Of a stretch of DNA of 54,682 nucleotides, positions 43,638 to 52,291 are shown one piece after another. How positions within the stretch are numbered: the stretch's first letter is position 1; the number at the start of each line of letters is the position of its first letter. The DNA is from Candidatus Aminicenantota bacterium (lineage in GTDB: Bacteria > Acidobacteriota > Aminicenantia > Aminicenantales > Saccharicenantaceae), in assembly GCA_013178315.1 (NCBI GenBank), contig JABLWX010000032.1, forward strand, positions 1-54,682, in the 5' to 3' direction. The notes beneath the pieces were generated by a model. The model had not been told where the DNA came from. It was given only the letters and a program-made list of their open reading frames with translations, and ran no database searches. A program made the translations under genes and the position numbers.

Positions 43638-44669
43638 ATGAGCCTCTGGAGCTGGATGAAAGATCGTTTATTTTGTGACCTGGCGGTGGACCTGGGAACG
43701 GCCAATACGCTGGTCTATTTAAAAGGCCGGGGAATAGTGGTCCAGGAGCCATCGATTGTGGTGGTAAACAAGCAGAACGGGAAAATTGAAGCTGTCGGCA
43801 ACCGGGCCAAAGAAATGCTGGGCAAGACTCCGAATAATGTTGTGGCCATCAAGCCAATGAGGGATGGAGTCATCGCCGACTTTGAGATTGCCGAAAGAAT
43901 GCTCGATTATTTTATCAAGCAGGCCATGAATAACCGTGGCTTCCTGCTGCGGCCCAGGATTGTCATCGGGATTCCCACCGGCATCACCCAGGTGGAAAGA
44001 AGAGCGGTTAAGGACGTGGCCCTGAGGGCCAAGGCTTCGGAAGTCTATATAGTGGAACAGCCCATGGCCGCGGCCGTGGGGGCTGACCTGCCGATTTCTG
44101 AACCCACCGGGAACATGATCGTGGACATCGGCGGGGGCACGACGGACATTGCCGTCATCTCGCTGAACGGAGTGGTCTTCAACCACTCGATCAGGATTGC
44201 CAGCAACGAAATGGACGAGGCCATCATCCAGTATCTGAAGAAAAAGTATAACCTGCTGATCGGGGAGAAGACAGCCGAGCAGGTCAAGATGCAGCTGGGG
44301 TCGGCTTACCCCCTTGATGAATCACTAACCATGGAGATCAAGGGACGCGACCTGAGGGAGGGCATTCCCAGGACCATAGTGGTGGACGACCAGGAAATCA
44401 GGGAGGCGATCGAGGAAGTGGTTACGGCCATCATCAATGCTGTCCGGATTGCCCTGGAAAGAACTCCGCCCGAGCTATCGGCCGATATCATCGACCGCGG
44501 TATCATCCTGACCGGCGGCGGTTCCCTGCTGAAAAATCTGGATAAGAGAATCAGGGAAGAAACGCAGTTGCCGGTCTTTATAACCGAAGACCCTCTGACC
44601 TCGGTGGTCATGGGGGCCGGGCGTTTGCTCGACGACCTGGACCTGCTGAAAAAGATATCGCTGGAGTGA
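43638..44669 (+). CDS. mreB: Rod-shape-determining actin homologue MreB
   Basis: Membrane-associated actin-like ATPase that directs lateral wall synthesis with MreC, MreD, PBP2 and RodA. It has 343 residues. The phosphate-1 loop VDLGTANTLVY, the phosphate-2 loop DIGGGTTDIAVIS and the adenosine motif LTGGGSLLKNLDKRI are all present, along with the MreB-typical VVQEPSIVV. The N-terminal WSWMKDRLF is amphipathic and may bind the membrane. It opens an operon with mreC 19 bp downstream. Confidence 0.97.
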   Translation: MSLWSWMKDRLFCDLAVDLGTANTLVYLKGRGIVVQEPSIVVVNKQNGKIEAVGNRAKEMLGKTPNNVVAIKPMRDGVIADFEIAERMLDYFIKQAMNNRGFLLRPRIVIGIPTGITQVERRAVKDVALRAKASEVYIVEQPMAAAVGADLPISEPTGNMIVDIGGGTTDIAVISLNGVVFNHSIRIASNEMDEAIIQYLKKKYNLLIGEKTAEQVKMQLGSAYPLDESLTMEIKGRDLREGIPRTIVVDDQEIREAIEEVVTAIINAVRIALERTPPELSADIIDRGIILTGGGSLLKNLDKRIREETQLPVFITEDPLTSVVMGAGRLLDDLDLLKKISLE

Positions 44670-44688
44670 TGGACAGCACCGGGATTTG

Positions 44689-45525
44689 ATGTCTCCGACC
44701 CGCCTTTTTAAGAATAAATTCCTGACCGCCGGTCTGCTGGTGTTCTTCCATCTGCTGTTGATTTCTTATCAGGTCCCTCTGGGCAGCAAGACCACTCTGC
44801 TGGAAAAAATCCTATTCAGCCTGGTGGCCCCGGTGGAGAAGGCGGTGGTCAGTTCCGGTCGGGCCCTGGCCGGCGCCTGGAGTAATCTCAAAGACATGAG
44901 CAGAGTCAAAGAGATAAACCAGGAGCTGGAAAAGGAAATTTTTTTCCTGCGCCAGGAAAATAAACTGCTGCAGGAAAAATTGAGGCTGAGTCTGAAGCAG
45001 GCAGAACTGGAAGCCAGCCTGAAGCTGGTGGCTGAAACCGTGGTCCCGGCCAGAGTTATCGGCCTCGATACCTCCAACTTTTTTCGTTCGCTGGTAATCA
45101 ACCGGGGAAGCGCCGACGGCCTGGCCAAGAATCTTCCGGTCTGCGATCGAGCCGGGAATCTTATCGGGCGGACGGCCGAGCCGGTCGGGGCCCATGAAAC
45201 CCGGGTGTTGCTGATCACCTCTGAGGATAGCGGGGTGGCGGTGGTTACAGTCGGGGACCGGATGCCAGGTATTCTTTCTGGTGATGGCCAGGGCAGATGC
45301 CTGGTGAAATACGTGATGTCCAGTTCACCGGCCGGGCTGGAGGGCGATGAAGTCATAACCTCCGGGTTTGACCGGGTTTTTCCCCCGGGTTTGAAGGTGG
45401 GGAGAATCATCCAGATCTCCACCCGGGAAGGCATATTTAAAAAAATTATCGTCAAACCTTATTTCGATATCAGGGACCTGGAAATGGTGGCCGTCCTGAA
45501 AAACACCGACCTGATTCTGAGGTAG
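44689..45525 (+). CDS. mreC: Rod-shape-determining protein MreC
   Basis: Bitopic membrane protein linking MreB to periplasmic PBP2, 278 residues. One hydrophobic helix (about 12-30) is followed by a coiled coil (about 65-110; QELEKEIFFLRQENKLLQEK). The beta-domain has NRGSADGLAKNLPV, SEDSGVAVVT and GDEVITSGFDRVFPPGLKVG, conserved in MreC. A TTG directly upstream is in frame, but I choose the ATG at 44689. The ribosome site is weak and translation is probably coupled to mreB. Confidence 0.95.
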   Translation: MSPTRLFKNKFLTAGLLVFFHLLLISYQVPLGSKTTLLEKILFSLVAPVEKAVVSSGRALAGAWSNLKDMSRVKEINQELEKEIFFLRQENKLLQEKLRLSLKQAELEASLKLVAETVVPARVIGLDTSNFFRSLVINRGSADGLAKNLPVCDRAGNLIGRTAEPVGAHETRVLLITSEDSGVAVVTVGDRMPGILSGDGQGRCLVKYVMSSSPAGLEGDEVITSGFDRVFPPGLKVGRIIQISTREGIFKKIIVKPYFDIRDLEMVAVLKNTDLILR

Positions 45526-45527
45526 GC

Positions 45528-46007
45528 ATGGTCAGAAAAGGATTCGTGCTGGTGCTCGGCCTGATTCTGGCGGTGGCCCTTTATGCTCTTCTGGGCTGGC
45601 TGGAGCCATCCCTGGTCCTGCTGTTTAATACCTTTTCGATCCTGGTAATGGTTACGGCCATTGTCTACGGAGAGCTGGACGGAGCGATAATGGGCAGCTG
45701 TGCCGGGCTGGCCCAGGATGCGCTGTCTTACGGAGTGTTCGGGCTGGCCGGTCTGAGTCTGACCATCTCGGGATTTCTGGCCGGCTGGTTGAGCCGCAAG
45801 CTCGACGTTCATACTTTTTACAAGAGAACGGTCTTCGTATTCATTTTGAGCCTGGGACAGCTGATAATCTGGGCCTTCTTCTATTTCCTGATTTTCAGGA
45901 AGAGTCTGCTTTACAGCCAGCCGCTTCTCTATCTCCAGCCGCTGGCCACGGCCCTGCTGGCGGCCGTTCTGATAAAATTGGTCAGGAAGGTTAACCCGAC
46001 TGTTTGA
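45528..46007 (+). CDS. mreD: Rod-shape-determining membrane protein MreD
   Basis: A 159-residue integral membrane protein of the elongasome with five to six hydrophobic helices and little soluble sequence. The GELDGAIMGSCAGLAQDAL segment fits the MreD pattern of a polar-residue-containing helix. Assignment rests on both this and its fixed place: two bases after mreC and nine bases before mrdA. Confidence 0.9.
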   Translation: MVRKGFVLVLGLILAVALYALLGWLEPSLVLLFNTFSILVMVTAIVYGELDGAIMGSCAGLAQDALSYGVFGLAGLSLTISGFLAGWLSRKLDVHTFYKRTVFVFILSLGQLIIWAFFYFLIFRKSLLYSQPLLYLQPLATALLAAVLIKLVRKVNPTV

Positions 46008-46016
46008 TGAAGAGCC

Positions 46017-47822
46017 ATGGCCAGAATCTATGAGGACTTAACCACAATCATCAAGAGGTCGAAGATAACCCTCTACGTTCTGGCGGGGCTGATAATCCTG
46101 GTGCTGGTTTTCTACTGGAAAATCCAGGTTCTTGACCATCAAAAATACTGGAGAATGGCCGAGGCCAACCGTCTGCGGGAGCTGCCGCTCTCCGCACCCC
46201 GGGGGCTGATCCTGGACAGGCAGAAGGTGATTCTGGCTGATAACATCCCCAGCTTCAAAGTTTCCCTGGTGCGGGAAGCGGTCATCGATTATGAAAAGAC
46301 GATTGACAGCCTGGCCCTGCTGCTGCACCTCAACCGGGAAGAACTGAAGAAAAGAATCGACCGCTACCGGTTCCTACCAGCCTATGAACCGATCATCATC
46401 ATGGATAACCTGAAGCTGGAGGACGTTTCGCTCATCGAAGCCCGGAAGGATGAATTCCCAGAAATTAAGCTGGAGGTGGAACCAAGGAGATACTACCCCT
46501 TCGGTCTGACCGGAGCGCATCTGCTGGGGTACCTCCAGGAGGTCTCGGTGGACGAAATCAGGACCCAGCCCGAAAAGCGCTGGCGGGGCGGCGAGATGGT
46601 GGGCAAGGCTGGCCTGGAAAAGCAGTACAACGATATCCTGACCGGGCGGGAAGGGAAAATTCTGGAAATGGTCGATAGCCTGGGCCGGCCCCGGGCCGAG
46701 ATCAGCCGGACCGAGCCCCAGCCCGGCCGCAATCTCGAGCTGTCCATAGATTTTGACCTGCAGAGAAAAGCCGAAGAACTGCTGCAGGGGAGAGAAGGGG
46801 CCATAGTGGTCCTGGACCCCAGGAGCGGGGAATGCCTGGCCTGGGCCAGTTCACCTTCGTACGACCCCAACCGGTTCATCAGCCGGTTCTCGGCCGACGA
46901 ATGGTTGGCCCTGGTCAACGATCCCGGTAAACCGCTGGAAAACCGGGTCATTCGCGGCCTGTATTCTCCCGGCTCCACCTTCAAGGTTGTTATGGCCCTG
47001 GCTGCCCTTAATGAAGGAATAATCACCGAAAGTTCAACCTTTTATTGCAGCGGGGCCATTGAGCTTTACAATAAAGAGTTTAATTGCTGGTTCCGGCCGG
47101 GCCATGGAAACCTGAACCTGCCCGAGGCCATAAGAAATTCCTGCAATATTTATTTTTATCAGCTCGGCCGCCGGTTATCAATCGATACCATTGCGGACTA
47201 TGCCCGCCTGATGGGCCTGGGCCAGAAGACGGGAGTTGACCTGCCCGGGGAGAAAGAGGGACTGGTGCCGAGCACGGACTGGAAAAGAAGGTTCCTGCGT
47301 CAGGCCTGGTATCCGGGAGAAACGATTTCTGTGGCCATCGGCCAGGGCCCGTTGCTGGTCACTCCGTTACAATTAGCCTGCCTGACTTCGGTCGTGGCTA
47401 CGCGTGGCTTTAAGGTTAGACCTCACCTGTTCAGGGGCACTGGAAATGATGCCAGCCGGGAGAGAATAAACCTGCCCGAAGCCATCATAGAAAAAGTAAT
47501 AGAAGGAATGTGGCGCTCGGTTAACAACCAGGGCACCGGCCAGGGAGCCTATCAGCCTGGTTTTGAGGTCTGTGGTAAGACCGGCACCACCCAGCTCATC
47601 AGCCGGGAAACGGCCGAACGCCTGGTCCAGAGAGGAGTGGAAGTTAAAAAGACCCATTCCTGGTTTACCGGGTTTGCACCCCGCCAGAACCCGGAAATTG
47701 TGGTCACGGTGCTGGTGGAATTTGGCGGGATGGGCGGTCAGACTGCCGCCCCCATCGCCGGTCAGATATTCAAGGCTTACCGGGAGAAATATGTTAGACA
47801 GACGAATCTTCAGGGAGATTGA
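46017..47822 (+). CDS. mrdA: Penicillin-binding protein 2 (elongasome transpeptidase)
   Basis: Class B PBP that cross-links peptidoglycan during elongation. It has 601 residues: one membrane helix (about 20-38), a pedestal/dimerisation domain, then a transpeptidase domain. The active-site motifs are S320-TFK-323 in SPGSTFKVV, S375-CN-377 in RNSCNIYF and K521-TG in GKTGTTQ. The spacing and GLYSPGSTFK context match PBP2/MrdA rather than the division enzyme FtsI. rodA overlaps its end by 32 bp. Confidence 0.95.
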   Translation: MARIYEDLTTIIKRSKITLYVLAGLIILVLVFYWKIQVLDHQKYWRMAEANRLRELPLSAPRGLILDRQKVILADNIPSFKVSLVREAVIDYEKTIDSLALLLHLNREELKKRIDRYRFLPAYEPIIIMDNLKLEDVSLIEARKDEFPEIKLEVEPRRYYPFGLTGAHLLGYLQEVSVDEIRTQPEKRWRGGEMVGKAGLEKQYNDILTGREGKILEMVDSLGRPRAEISRTEPQPGRNLELSIDFDLQRKAEELLQGREGAIVVLDPRSGECLAWASSPSYDPNRFISRFSADEWLALVNDPGKPLENRVIRGLYSPGSTFKVVMALAALNEGIITESSTFYCSGAIELYNKEFNCWFRPGHGNLNLPEAIRNSCNIYFYQLGRRLSIDTIADYARLMGLGQKTGVDLPGEKEGLVPSTDWKRRFLRQAWYPGETISVAIGQGPLLVTPLQLACLTSVVATRGFKVRPHLFRGTGNDASRERINLPEAIIEKVIEGMWRSVNNQGTGQGAYQPGFEVCGKTGTTQLISRETAERLVQRGVEVKKTHSWFTGFAPRQNPEIVVTVLVEFGGMGGQTAAPIAGQIFKAYREKYVRQTNLQGD

Positions 47823-48882
47823 CTCCGTCACAATTCTGCTGATGGTGGTGGTCTCCACCGTGGGGATTGTTTTTGTCTACAGCGCCATCTATTTTCAGGC
47901 CTCGCAGTTTGTCTGGCGCCAGATTATCTGGCTTCTGGTCAGCCTCCTGGCCCTGCTGGTGGCCATCATGATAGATTATAAGTTCCTGATCTCCATCTCG
48001 GTCCCCCTGTATATACTCATGAATGTCATCCTCTTGGGACTGCTGTTCTTCGGTAAGCTGGTGGCCAATACCAGGAGCTGGATTGTCCTGGGACCTTTCC
48101 AGGCCCAGCCGTCTGAGGTGACCAAGATTGCGGTCATCCTGGTCCTGGCCAGGCTGTTTTCTGAATACAGGGAAGACCACCTGTCGTTCAAGGGTTTTGT
48201 GGTCAGTTCGCTGGTGGTCGGCCTGCCGGCGACCCTGACCGCGCTCCAGCCTGACCTGGGAACAGCCCTGACCTATCTGCCGATATTGGTCGGGGTATAT
48301 ATACTAACAGGAATGCGGAGAAAATATTTAATAATCATTTTGGCGGTGGTTCTGGTGACCGGGTTTGTCGGCTGGAACTATGCCCTGAAAGATTACCAGA
48401 AAAAGAGAATTGAAACACTGCTCACGCCCAACCAGGACCCCCGGGGATCCGGCTATCAGCTCCGGCAGTCGAAGATCGCCATCGGTTCCGGTGGCCTTAT
48501 CGGGAAAGGCTATCACAAGGGAACGCAGAGCCAGCTAAGGTTCCTGCCGGCCAGGCATACTGATTTCATCATGGCCGTGATTGCCGAGGAACTGGGATTT
48601 CTGGGACTGCTGGGTGTTTTTGGTATCTATTTCCTGCTTATTTATCGGTTTTTTTCCACGGTCTGGGTTTCGGCCGACCGGGCAGGAGTCTACCTGGCTT
48701 TCCTGGTGACCATGATGATTGCCTGCCAGTTCCTGATAAATGTCATGATGCTGGTGGGTTTGTTCCCAATTACCGGCATTCCGATCCCGTTTCTTAGTTA
48801 TGGGGGCTCTTCGCTTCTGGCCAACTTTCTGGCGGCCAGCCTGGTGATAAATGTCAGGATGCGGCGGTTCAGGTATGTCTGA
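47791..48882 (+). CDS. rodA: Peptidoglycan glycosyltransferase RodA (SEDS family)
   Basis: Polymerises lipid II into glycan strands as partner of PBP2. From the ATG at 47791 (MLDRRIFREID), preceded by GGGAG, it has 363 residues and about ten hydrophobic helices. SEDS landmarks are FQAQPSEVTKIAVILVLA, LQPDLGTAL, GSGGLIGKGYHKGTQSQL and PAVHTD-like PARHTDFIMAVIAEELGF, ending in GIPIPFLSYGGSS. A frame open further upstream overlaps mrdA and is not used. The radical SAM gene overlaps its end by eight bases. Confidence 0.95.
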   Translation: MLDRRIFREIDSVTILLMVVVSTVGIVFVYSAIYFQASQFVWRQIIWLLVSLLALLVAIMIDYKFLISISVPLYILMNVILLGLLFFGKLVANTRSWIVLGPFQAQPSEVTKIAVILVLARLFSEYREDHLSFKGFVVSSLVVGLPATLTALQPDLGTALTYLPILVGVYILTGMRRKYLIIILAVVLVTGFVGWNYALKDYQKKRIETLLTPNQDPRGSGYQLRQSKIAIGSGGLIGKGYHKGTQSQLRFLPARHTDFIMAVIAEELGFLGLLGVFGIYFLLIYRFFSTVWVSADRAGVYLAFLVTMMIACQFLINVMMLVGLFPITGIPIPFLSYGGSSLLANFLAASLVINVRMRRFRYV

Positions 48883-51445
48883 AGTAAAACTAAAAAAGCA
48901 TGGCCCCAGAAACCTGAAGCCTGTTGACCGGCAAAGGCTGGAACTCGCCCTGCGCCGGGTGCAGAAACCCGGCCGCTATACCGGAGGAGAATGGAATCAG
49001 ATTAAAAAGGATCCAAACAAAGTTAAGGTCCTGGTGGCCCTGGCCTTTCCCGAGGTCTATGAAATTGGCCTGTCTTACCTGGGACAGAGAATATTGTATG
49101 ACCAGCTTAACCGGCGACCGGATGTTCTGGCCGAGAGGGTCTATGCTCCCTGGCCGGACTTCGAAAGTCAGCTCCGGAGTTCTGGACTACCACTGTACAG
49201 TTTGGAAAATAAGATTCCACTTTATCAGTTTGATATCGTCGGTTTTTCCCTTCTTTATGAGCTGAATTATACCAACCTGCTGGGCATTCTCGACCTGGGA
49301 GGTATACCCATACTGGCCAAGGACCGCGATGTGGGTCAGCCGCTGGTAATTGCCGGAGGACCGGCCGCCCTTAATCCGGAACCACTGGCCGACTTCATAG
49401 ACATATTTGCCCTGGGCGACGGGGAAGAACTGATCCATGAAATCATCGACCGCTACCTGGAAGTCAGAGATTCTGCTCAGGACCGGCAGGAGCTCGTCAG
49501 GAGCTTGGCCGGAATCAGGGGCCTTTACCTGCCCGCCTTCTATCAGGCCAAATCACAGGCTGTAAGTCCGCTCCTGGTGCCCCGCCCGCAACCGGGGTTC
49601 CCGGAGAAGATTGAAAAAAGAGTAGTCTTCCCGCTGGACAGGGCCATTCCACCCGACAGCTTCATTGTGCCCAACATCCAGAGCGTTTTTGACCGGCTTC
49701 AGGTGGAGGTGGCCCGTGGTTGTCCCCAGAACTGCCGTTTCTGCCAGGCGGCCAGCCTTTATTTCCCGTACCGGTTTCGACCGGCAGGCCAGACTGTCCG
49801 GACGGCCTGGCAGGGATTGAAGGCCACCGGCTACGAGGACCTGTCTTTGAATGCCCTGTCGGTGGGGGATTATCCCTTCCTGGAAAAGATCCTGGACTCA
49901 CTGCTGCCCTGCCTGGAAAAAGAAAAAATAGCCGTTTCCCTGCCTTCGCTCAGGCCAGGACGGCTATCCAGAAAGGTAGTGGAGAATATAGTCCGCATCA
50001 GGAAGACCGGTTTTACCCTGGTTCCGGAGGCCGGAAGCGAAAGGCTGAGAAGGGTTATCAACAAGAAGATATCGGATGAGGAACTCCTGACGGCCGCCCG
50101 TTATGCTTTTGAGAACGGCTGGAGGCTTCTGAAGTTATATTTTATGATCGGGCTGCCGACCGAAACGGCTGATGACCTAAAGGCCATCATCAACTTAATC
50201 GGTCGCCTGGTGGAACAGGGCCGGAAAATTCTGGGCAGCCCCCCGGCCATCAACCTGAGCGTTTCTTCTTTCATACCCAAGCCGCACACTCCGTTTCAGT
50301 GGGTGGCCATGGATGAAGAAAAGCTGTTACAGCAGAAACAGGAATACATCAAGAGCAACATCGGCCGCTGGAAAAAAGTCGAGCTAAAAGAACACCGGGT
50401 TAAGGCTTCCATCTTGGAAGCCGTATTTTCCCGGGGAGACCGGCGGCTGGGAGCGGTCCTGAACGAAGCCTTCCGCCTTGGAGCCCGTTTTGATGGCTGG
50501 CTGGACCAGTTCAACTTTGAGCTCTGGCAGAAGGCTTTTGAAAGGGTCGGGGTTGATTACCATGATTATCTTAAAGCCATTCCCCTGGAGGCTGACCTGC
50601 CCTGGGATATTGTTGAGGTGGGACTGAAAAAGGCTTACCTGGAACGGGAACTGCAGGCCAGCCGGCAGGGAGTTTACAGTGATTCCTGCCTGGAAAGGAC
50701 CTGTGCCGATTGCCAGGCCTGTGATTGGCCTGATTATAAAGCTGTGCCCAAGGAAACAGAACAAATTGATTTCCGGCCAGAAATTGAAGACGAGACCCGG
50801 CTGCTCTCGGAACCGGTAAGGTACCGGGCTTTTTACAGTAAAACGGGTCCGGCCCGGTTCATATCCCATAACGACCTCCTGAACCATCTGGAAAGAGCTT
50901 TCAGGCGGGCCGGCCTGAAAATAGCCTTTTCGCAAGGTTACCATCCCAAGATGTTGATGACCCATGGACCGGCCCTGCCCCTGGGAATGGCGGCCATGGC
51001 CGAGGTTATGGAGTTCAAGGCGCTGGAAAACATGGATGAAACCGAATTTCTTAAGAAGTTGAATACCAGTTTACCCGAGGGGCTCCAGTTCATCGGCCTG
51101 ATAAAATGCCAGGCTGATTGCCCTCCGCTCTTTCAGGATATTAAGGCCCTGGTCTATACCCTGAACCTGTCAGACCCCGAGCTCTCAGACCTGGAAGGGC
51201 TTGAGGGCCGTTTATCAGAAGAAAACCTGGAACGGCTGGCCACGGCTTGCCAGAACCGGGTGCAAGTAAAGCCGGATCCTCCTGGCCAGAGGCTATGGTT
51301 TTTTCTGGACTTTGATGCCCAGAAGCCAATCAGGATCCAGGATGTGGTGGAAACACTTCTCGGTCTTCAGGGCTCGGTGTATCTGCTGACCCGGGAGTAT
51401 CTGATATTCAGCCATGGCCGGGATTCACGGCGGGCAGCAAACTAA
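48875..51445 (+). CDS. B12-binding-type radical SAM protein fused to DUF2344 domain
   Basis: An 856-residue fusion. Residues about 1-270 include a Rossmann-like B12-binding-type region; the radical SAM core has the cluster motif C283-x3-C287-x2-C290 in ARGCPQNCRFCQ. A small Cys cluster (CLERTCADCQACD) lies at about 607-619. The last 220 residues are DUF2344 (AFYSKTGPARFISHNDLLNHL, FSQGYHPKMLMTHGPALPLG). In many bacteria these two halves are separate neighbouring genes beside RNase E/G and ribosomal protein genes; substrate is not settled. Here it is the last gene of the mre operon, overlapping rodA. No RNase E/G gene follows. Confidence 0.88.
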   Translation: MSEVKLKKHGPRNLKPVDRQRLELALRRVQKPGRYTGGEWNQIKKDPNKVKVLVALAFPEVYEIGLSYLGQRILYDQLNRRPDVLAERVYAPWPDFESQLRSSGLPLYSLENKIPLYQFDIVGFSLLYELNYTNLLGILDLGGIPILAKDRDVGQPLVIAGGPAALNPEPLADFIDIFALGDGEELIHEIIDRYLEVRDSAQDRQELVRSLAGIRGLYLPAFYQAKSQAVSPLLVPRPQPGFPEKIEKRVVFPLDRAIPPDSFIVPNIQSVFDRLQVEVARGCPQNCRFCQAASLYFPYRFRPAGQTVRTAWQGLKATGYEDLSLNALSVGDYPFLEKILDSLLPCLEKEKIAVSLPSLRPGRLSRKVVENIVRIRKTGFTLVPEAGSERLRRVINKKISDEELLTAARYAFENGWRLLKLYFMIGLPTETADDLKAIINLIGRLVEQGRKILGSPPAINLSVSSFIPKPHTPFQWVAMDEEKLLQQKQEYIKSNIGRWKKVELKEHRVKASILEAVFSRGDRRLGAVLNEAFRLGARFDGWLDQFNFELWQKAFERVGVDYHDYLKAIPLEADLPWDIVEVGLKKAYLERELQASRQGVYSDSCLERTCADCQACDWPDYKAVPKETEQIDFRPEIEDETRLLSEPVRYRAFYSKTGPARFISHNDLLNHLERAFRRAGLKIAFSQGYHPKMLMTHGPALPLGMAAMAEVMEFKALENMDETEFLKKLNTSLPEGLQFIGLIKCQADCPPLFQDIKALVYTLNLSDPELSDLEGLEGRLSEENLERLATACQNRVQVKPDPPGQRLWFFLDFDAQKPIRIQDVVETLLGLQGSVYLLTREYLIFSHGRDSRRAAN

Positions 51446-51454
51446 GGTCTCATT

Positions 51455-52159
51455 TCAAGCAACGGTCACCCTGGAACTCTTGCCAATGTTCTTAAGTCCA
51501 TCCGGGCCACAGCACAGCCAGAGGTCAAGCGCTGACAGGTTGGCGATGAAATCACCCCAGAATTGAGGGTAGGCCACCGGCTGGTACTTTAAGAAGAAGA
51601 CCTTAATTCCGTTCCTGCTCAGAGAATCAAGGTTGAGATGACGGTCGGCCAGGTAGGGGAGAATGACCTCCTTGGCCCCGACCCGCAGGGCCAGCTCGAC
51701 CAGAAGGTCGGTTCCCCTGTTCTCGACCCCTAGCTCAGACTGAAGACTGAAGCCGGTGTTGATCCGAAAACTGTCGGCCAGGAACCTGGCGCAGCCCTGG
51801 GTAAGATCCAGAAAATTCTCACCAGCGCTGGAGATTATTTTTTCCAGTTCCCCGATAGTTTGCTCAAAATAGAAGGAATGGCCGTAATAGTGTTTTAGCA
51901 GGGCCAGGAATTTCCGGGCCCAGTTTTCCGGCTGGAATATCCGGAGGTCCCGGGTTCTCTGTCGGCCCAGCCCCTTCTTTCTGACCGGCACCGTGACCCA
52001 GATTTCACCCTGTGGGGCTTTGAGGCGGTTGCGGTTGACGAAAGTGAAACCACGGGCAAAAAGGGTGCTGTCCAGGATTATCATCAGGTCCGAGTTCAGC
52101 AGCCGGCCATAAAAGCCTCCCCAGGGAATAAACACCGGCTGGCTGAAGCTGATTCTCAT
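51455..52159 (-). CDS. WbqC-family protein
   Basis: A 234-residue protein of the WbqC family, often found in polysaccharide or glycan-biosynthesis loci and proposed to act in sugar or acyl modification. The N-terminus MRISFSQPVFIPWGGFYGRL matches the family start Q-P-x-x-x-P-W-x-G-(F/Y); downstream FVNRNRLKAPQGEIWVTVPV is the conserved central strand pair. An upstream ATG (52183) adds eight residues, but the likely promoter's -10 box overlaps it, so I choose 52159. The gene stands alone with no glycan genes beside it; biochemical function is unproven. Confidence 0.82.
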   Translation of the reverse strand: MRISFSQPVFIPWGGFYGRLLNSDLMIILDSTLFARGFTFVNRNRLKAPQGEIWVTVPVRKKGLGRQRTRDLRIFQPENWARKFLALLKHYYGHSFYFEQTIGELEKIISSAGENFLDLTQGCARFLADSFRINTGFSLQSELGVENRGTDLLVELALRVGAKEVILPYLADRHLNLDSLSRNGIKVFFLKYQPVAYPQFWGDFIANLSALDLWLCCGPDGLKNIGKSSRVTVA

Positions 52160-52175
52160 AGTCGGAATTTCTTTT

Positions 52176-52204
52176 TTTATCATTTTAACTCAGCCCCGGG
52201 TCAA
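52176..52204 (-). promoter_or_regulatory. Possible promoter of the WbqC-family gene
   Basis: On the minus strand TTGACC (52204-52199) and GATAAA (52181-52176) are 17 bp apart. Transcription would begin near 52169, ten bases before the ATG at 52159, giving a very short leader. Confidence 0.4.
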
Positions 52205-52212
52205 TAATAAAT

Positions 52213-52243
52213 GCCAGACTCACAATTCGTTTGACAGTCTGGC
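52213..52243. promoter_or_regulatory. Inverted repeat between divergent promoters
   Basis: GCCAGACT (52213-52220) and AGTCTGGC (52236-52243) are perfect 8-bp inverted arms with a 15-bp spacer. The right arm shares one base with the -35 box of the C69 peptidase promoter. The repeat lies between the two divergent promoters, where an operator would act. Confidence 0.45.
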
Positions 52244-52259
52244 TGGCAAAAAAGATAAT
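52231..52259 (+). promoter_or_regulatory. Strong predicted promoter of the C69 dipeptidase gene
   Basis: A perfect TTGACA (52231-52236) and GATAAT (52254-52259) are 17 bp apart. The predicted start is near 52266, with AGGAG before the ATG at 52292. Confidence 0.7.
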
Positions 52260-52291
52260 GAAATTCTTAATCTGTTCTCCAGGAGTTAAAG

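Noticed and set aside
47563-47790. An N-terminal extension of RodA inside mrdA
   Set aside because: The extra residues are the alternative frame of the PBP2 transpeptidase domain, and the ATG at 47791 has a ribosome site and the normal SEDS start.
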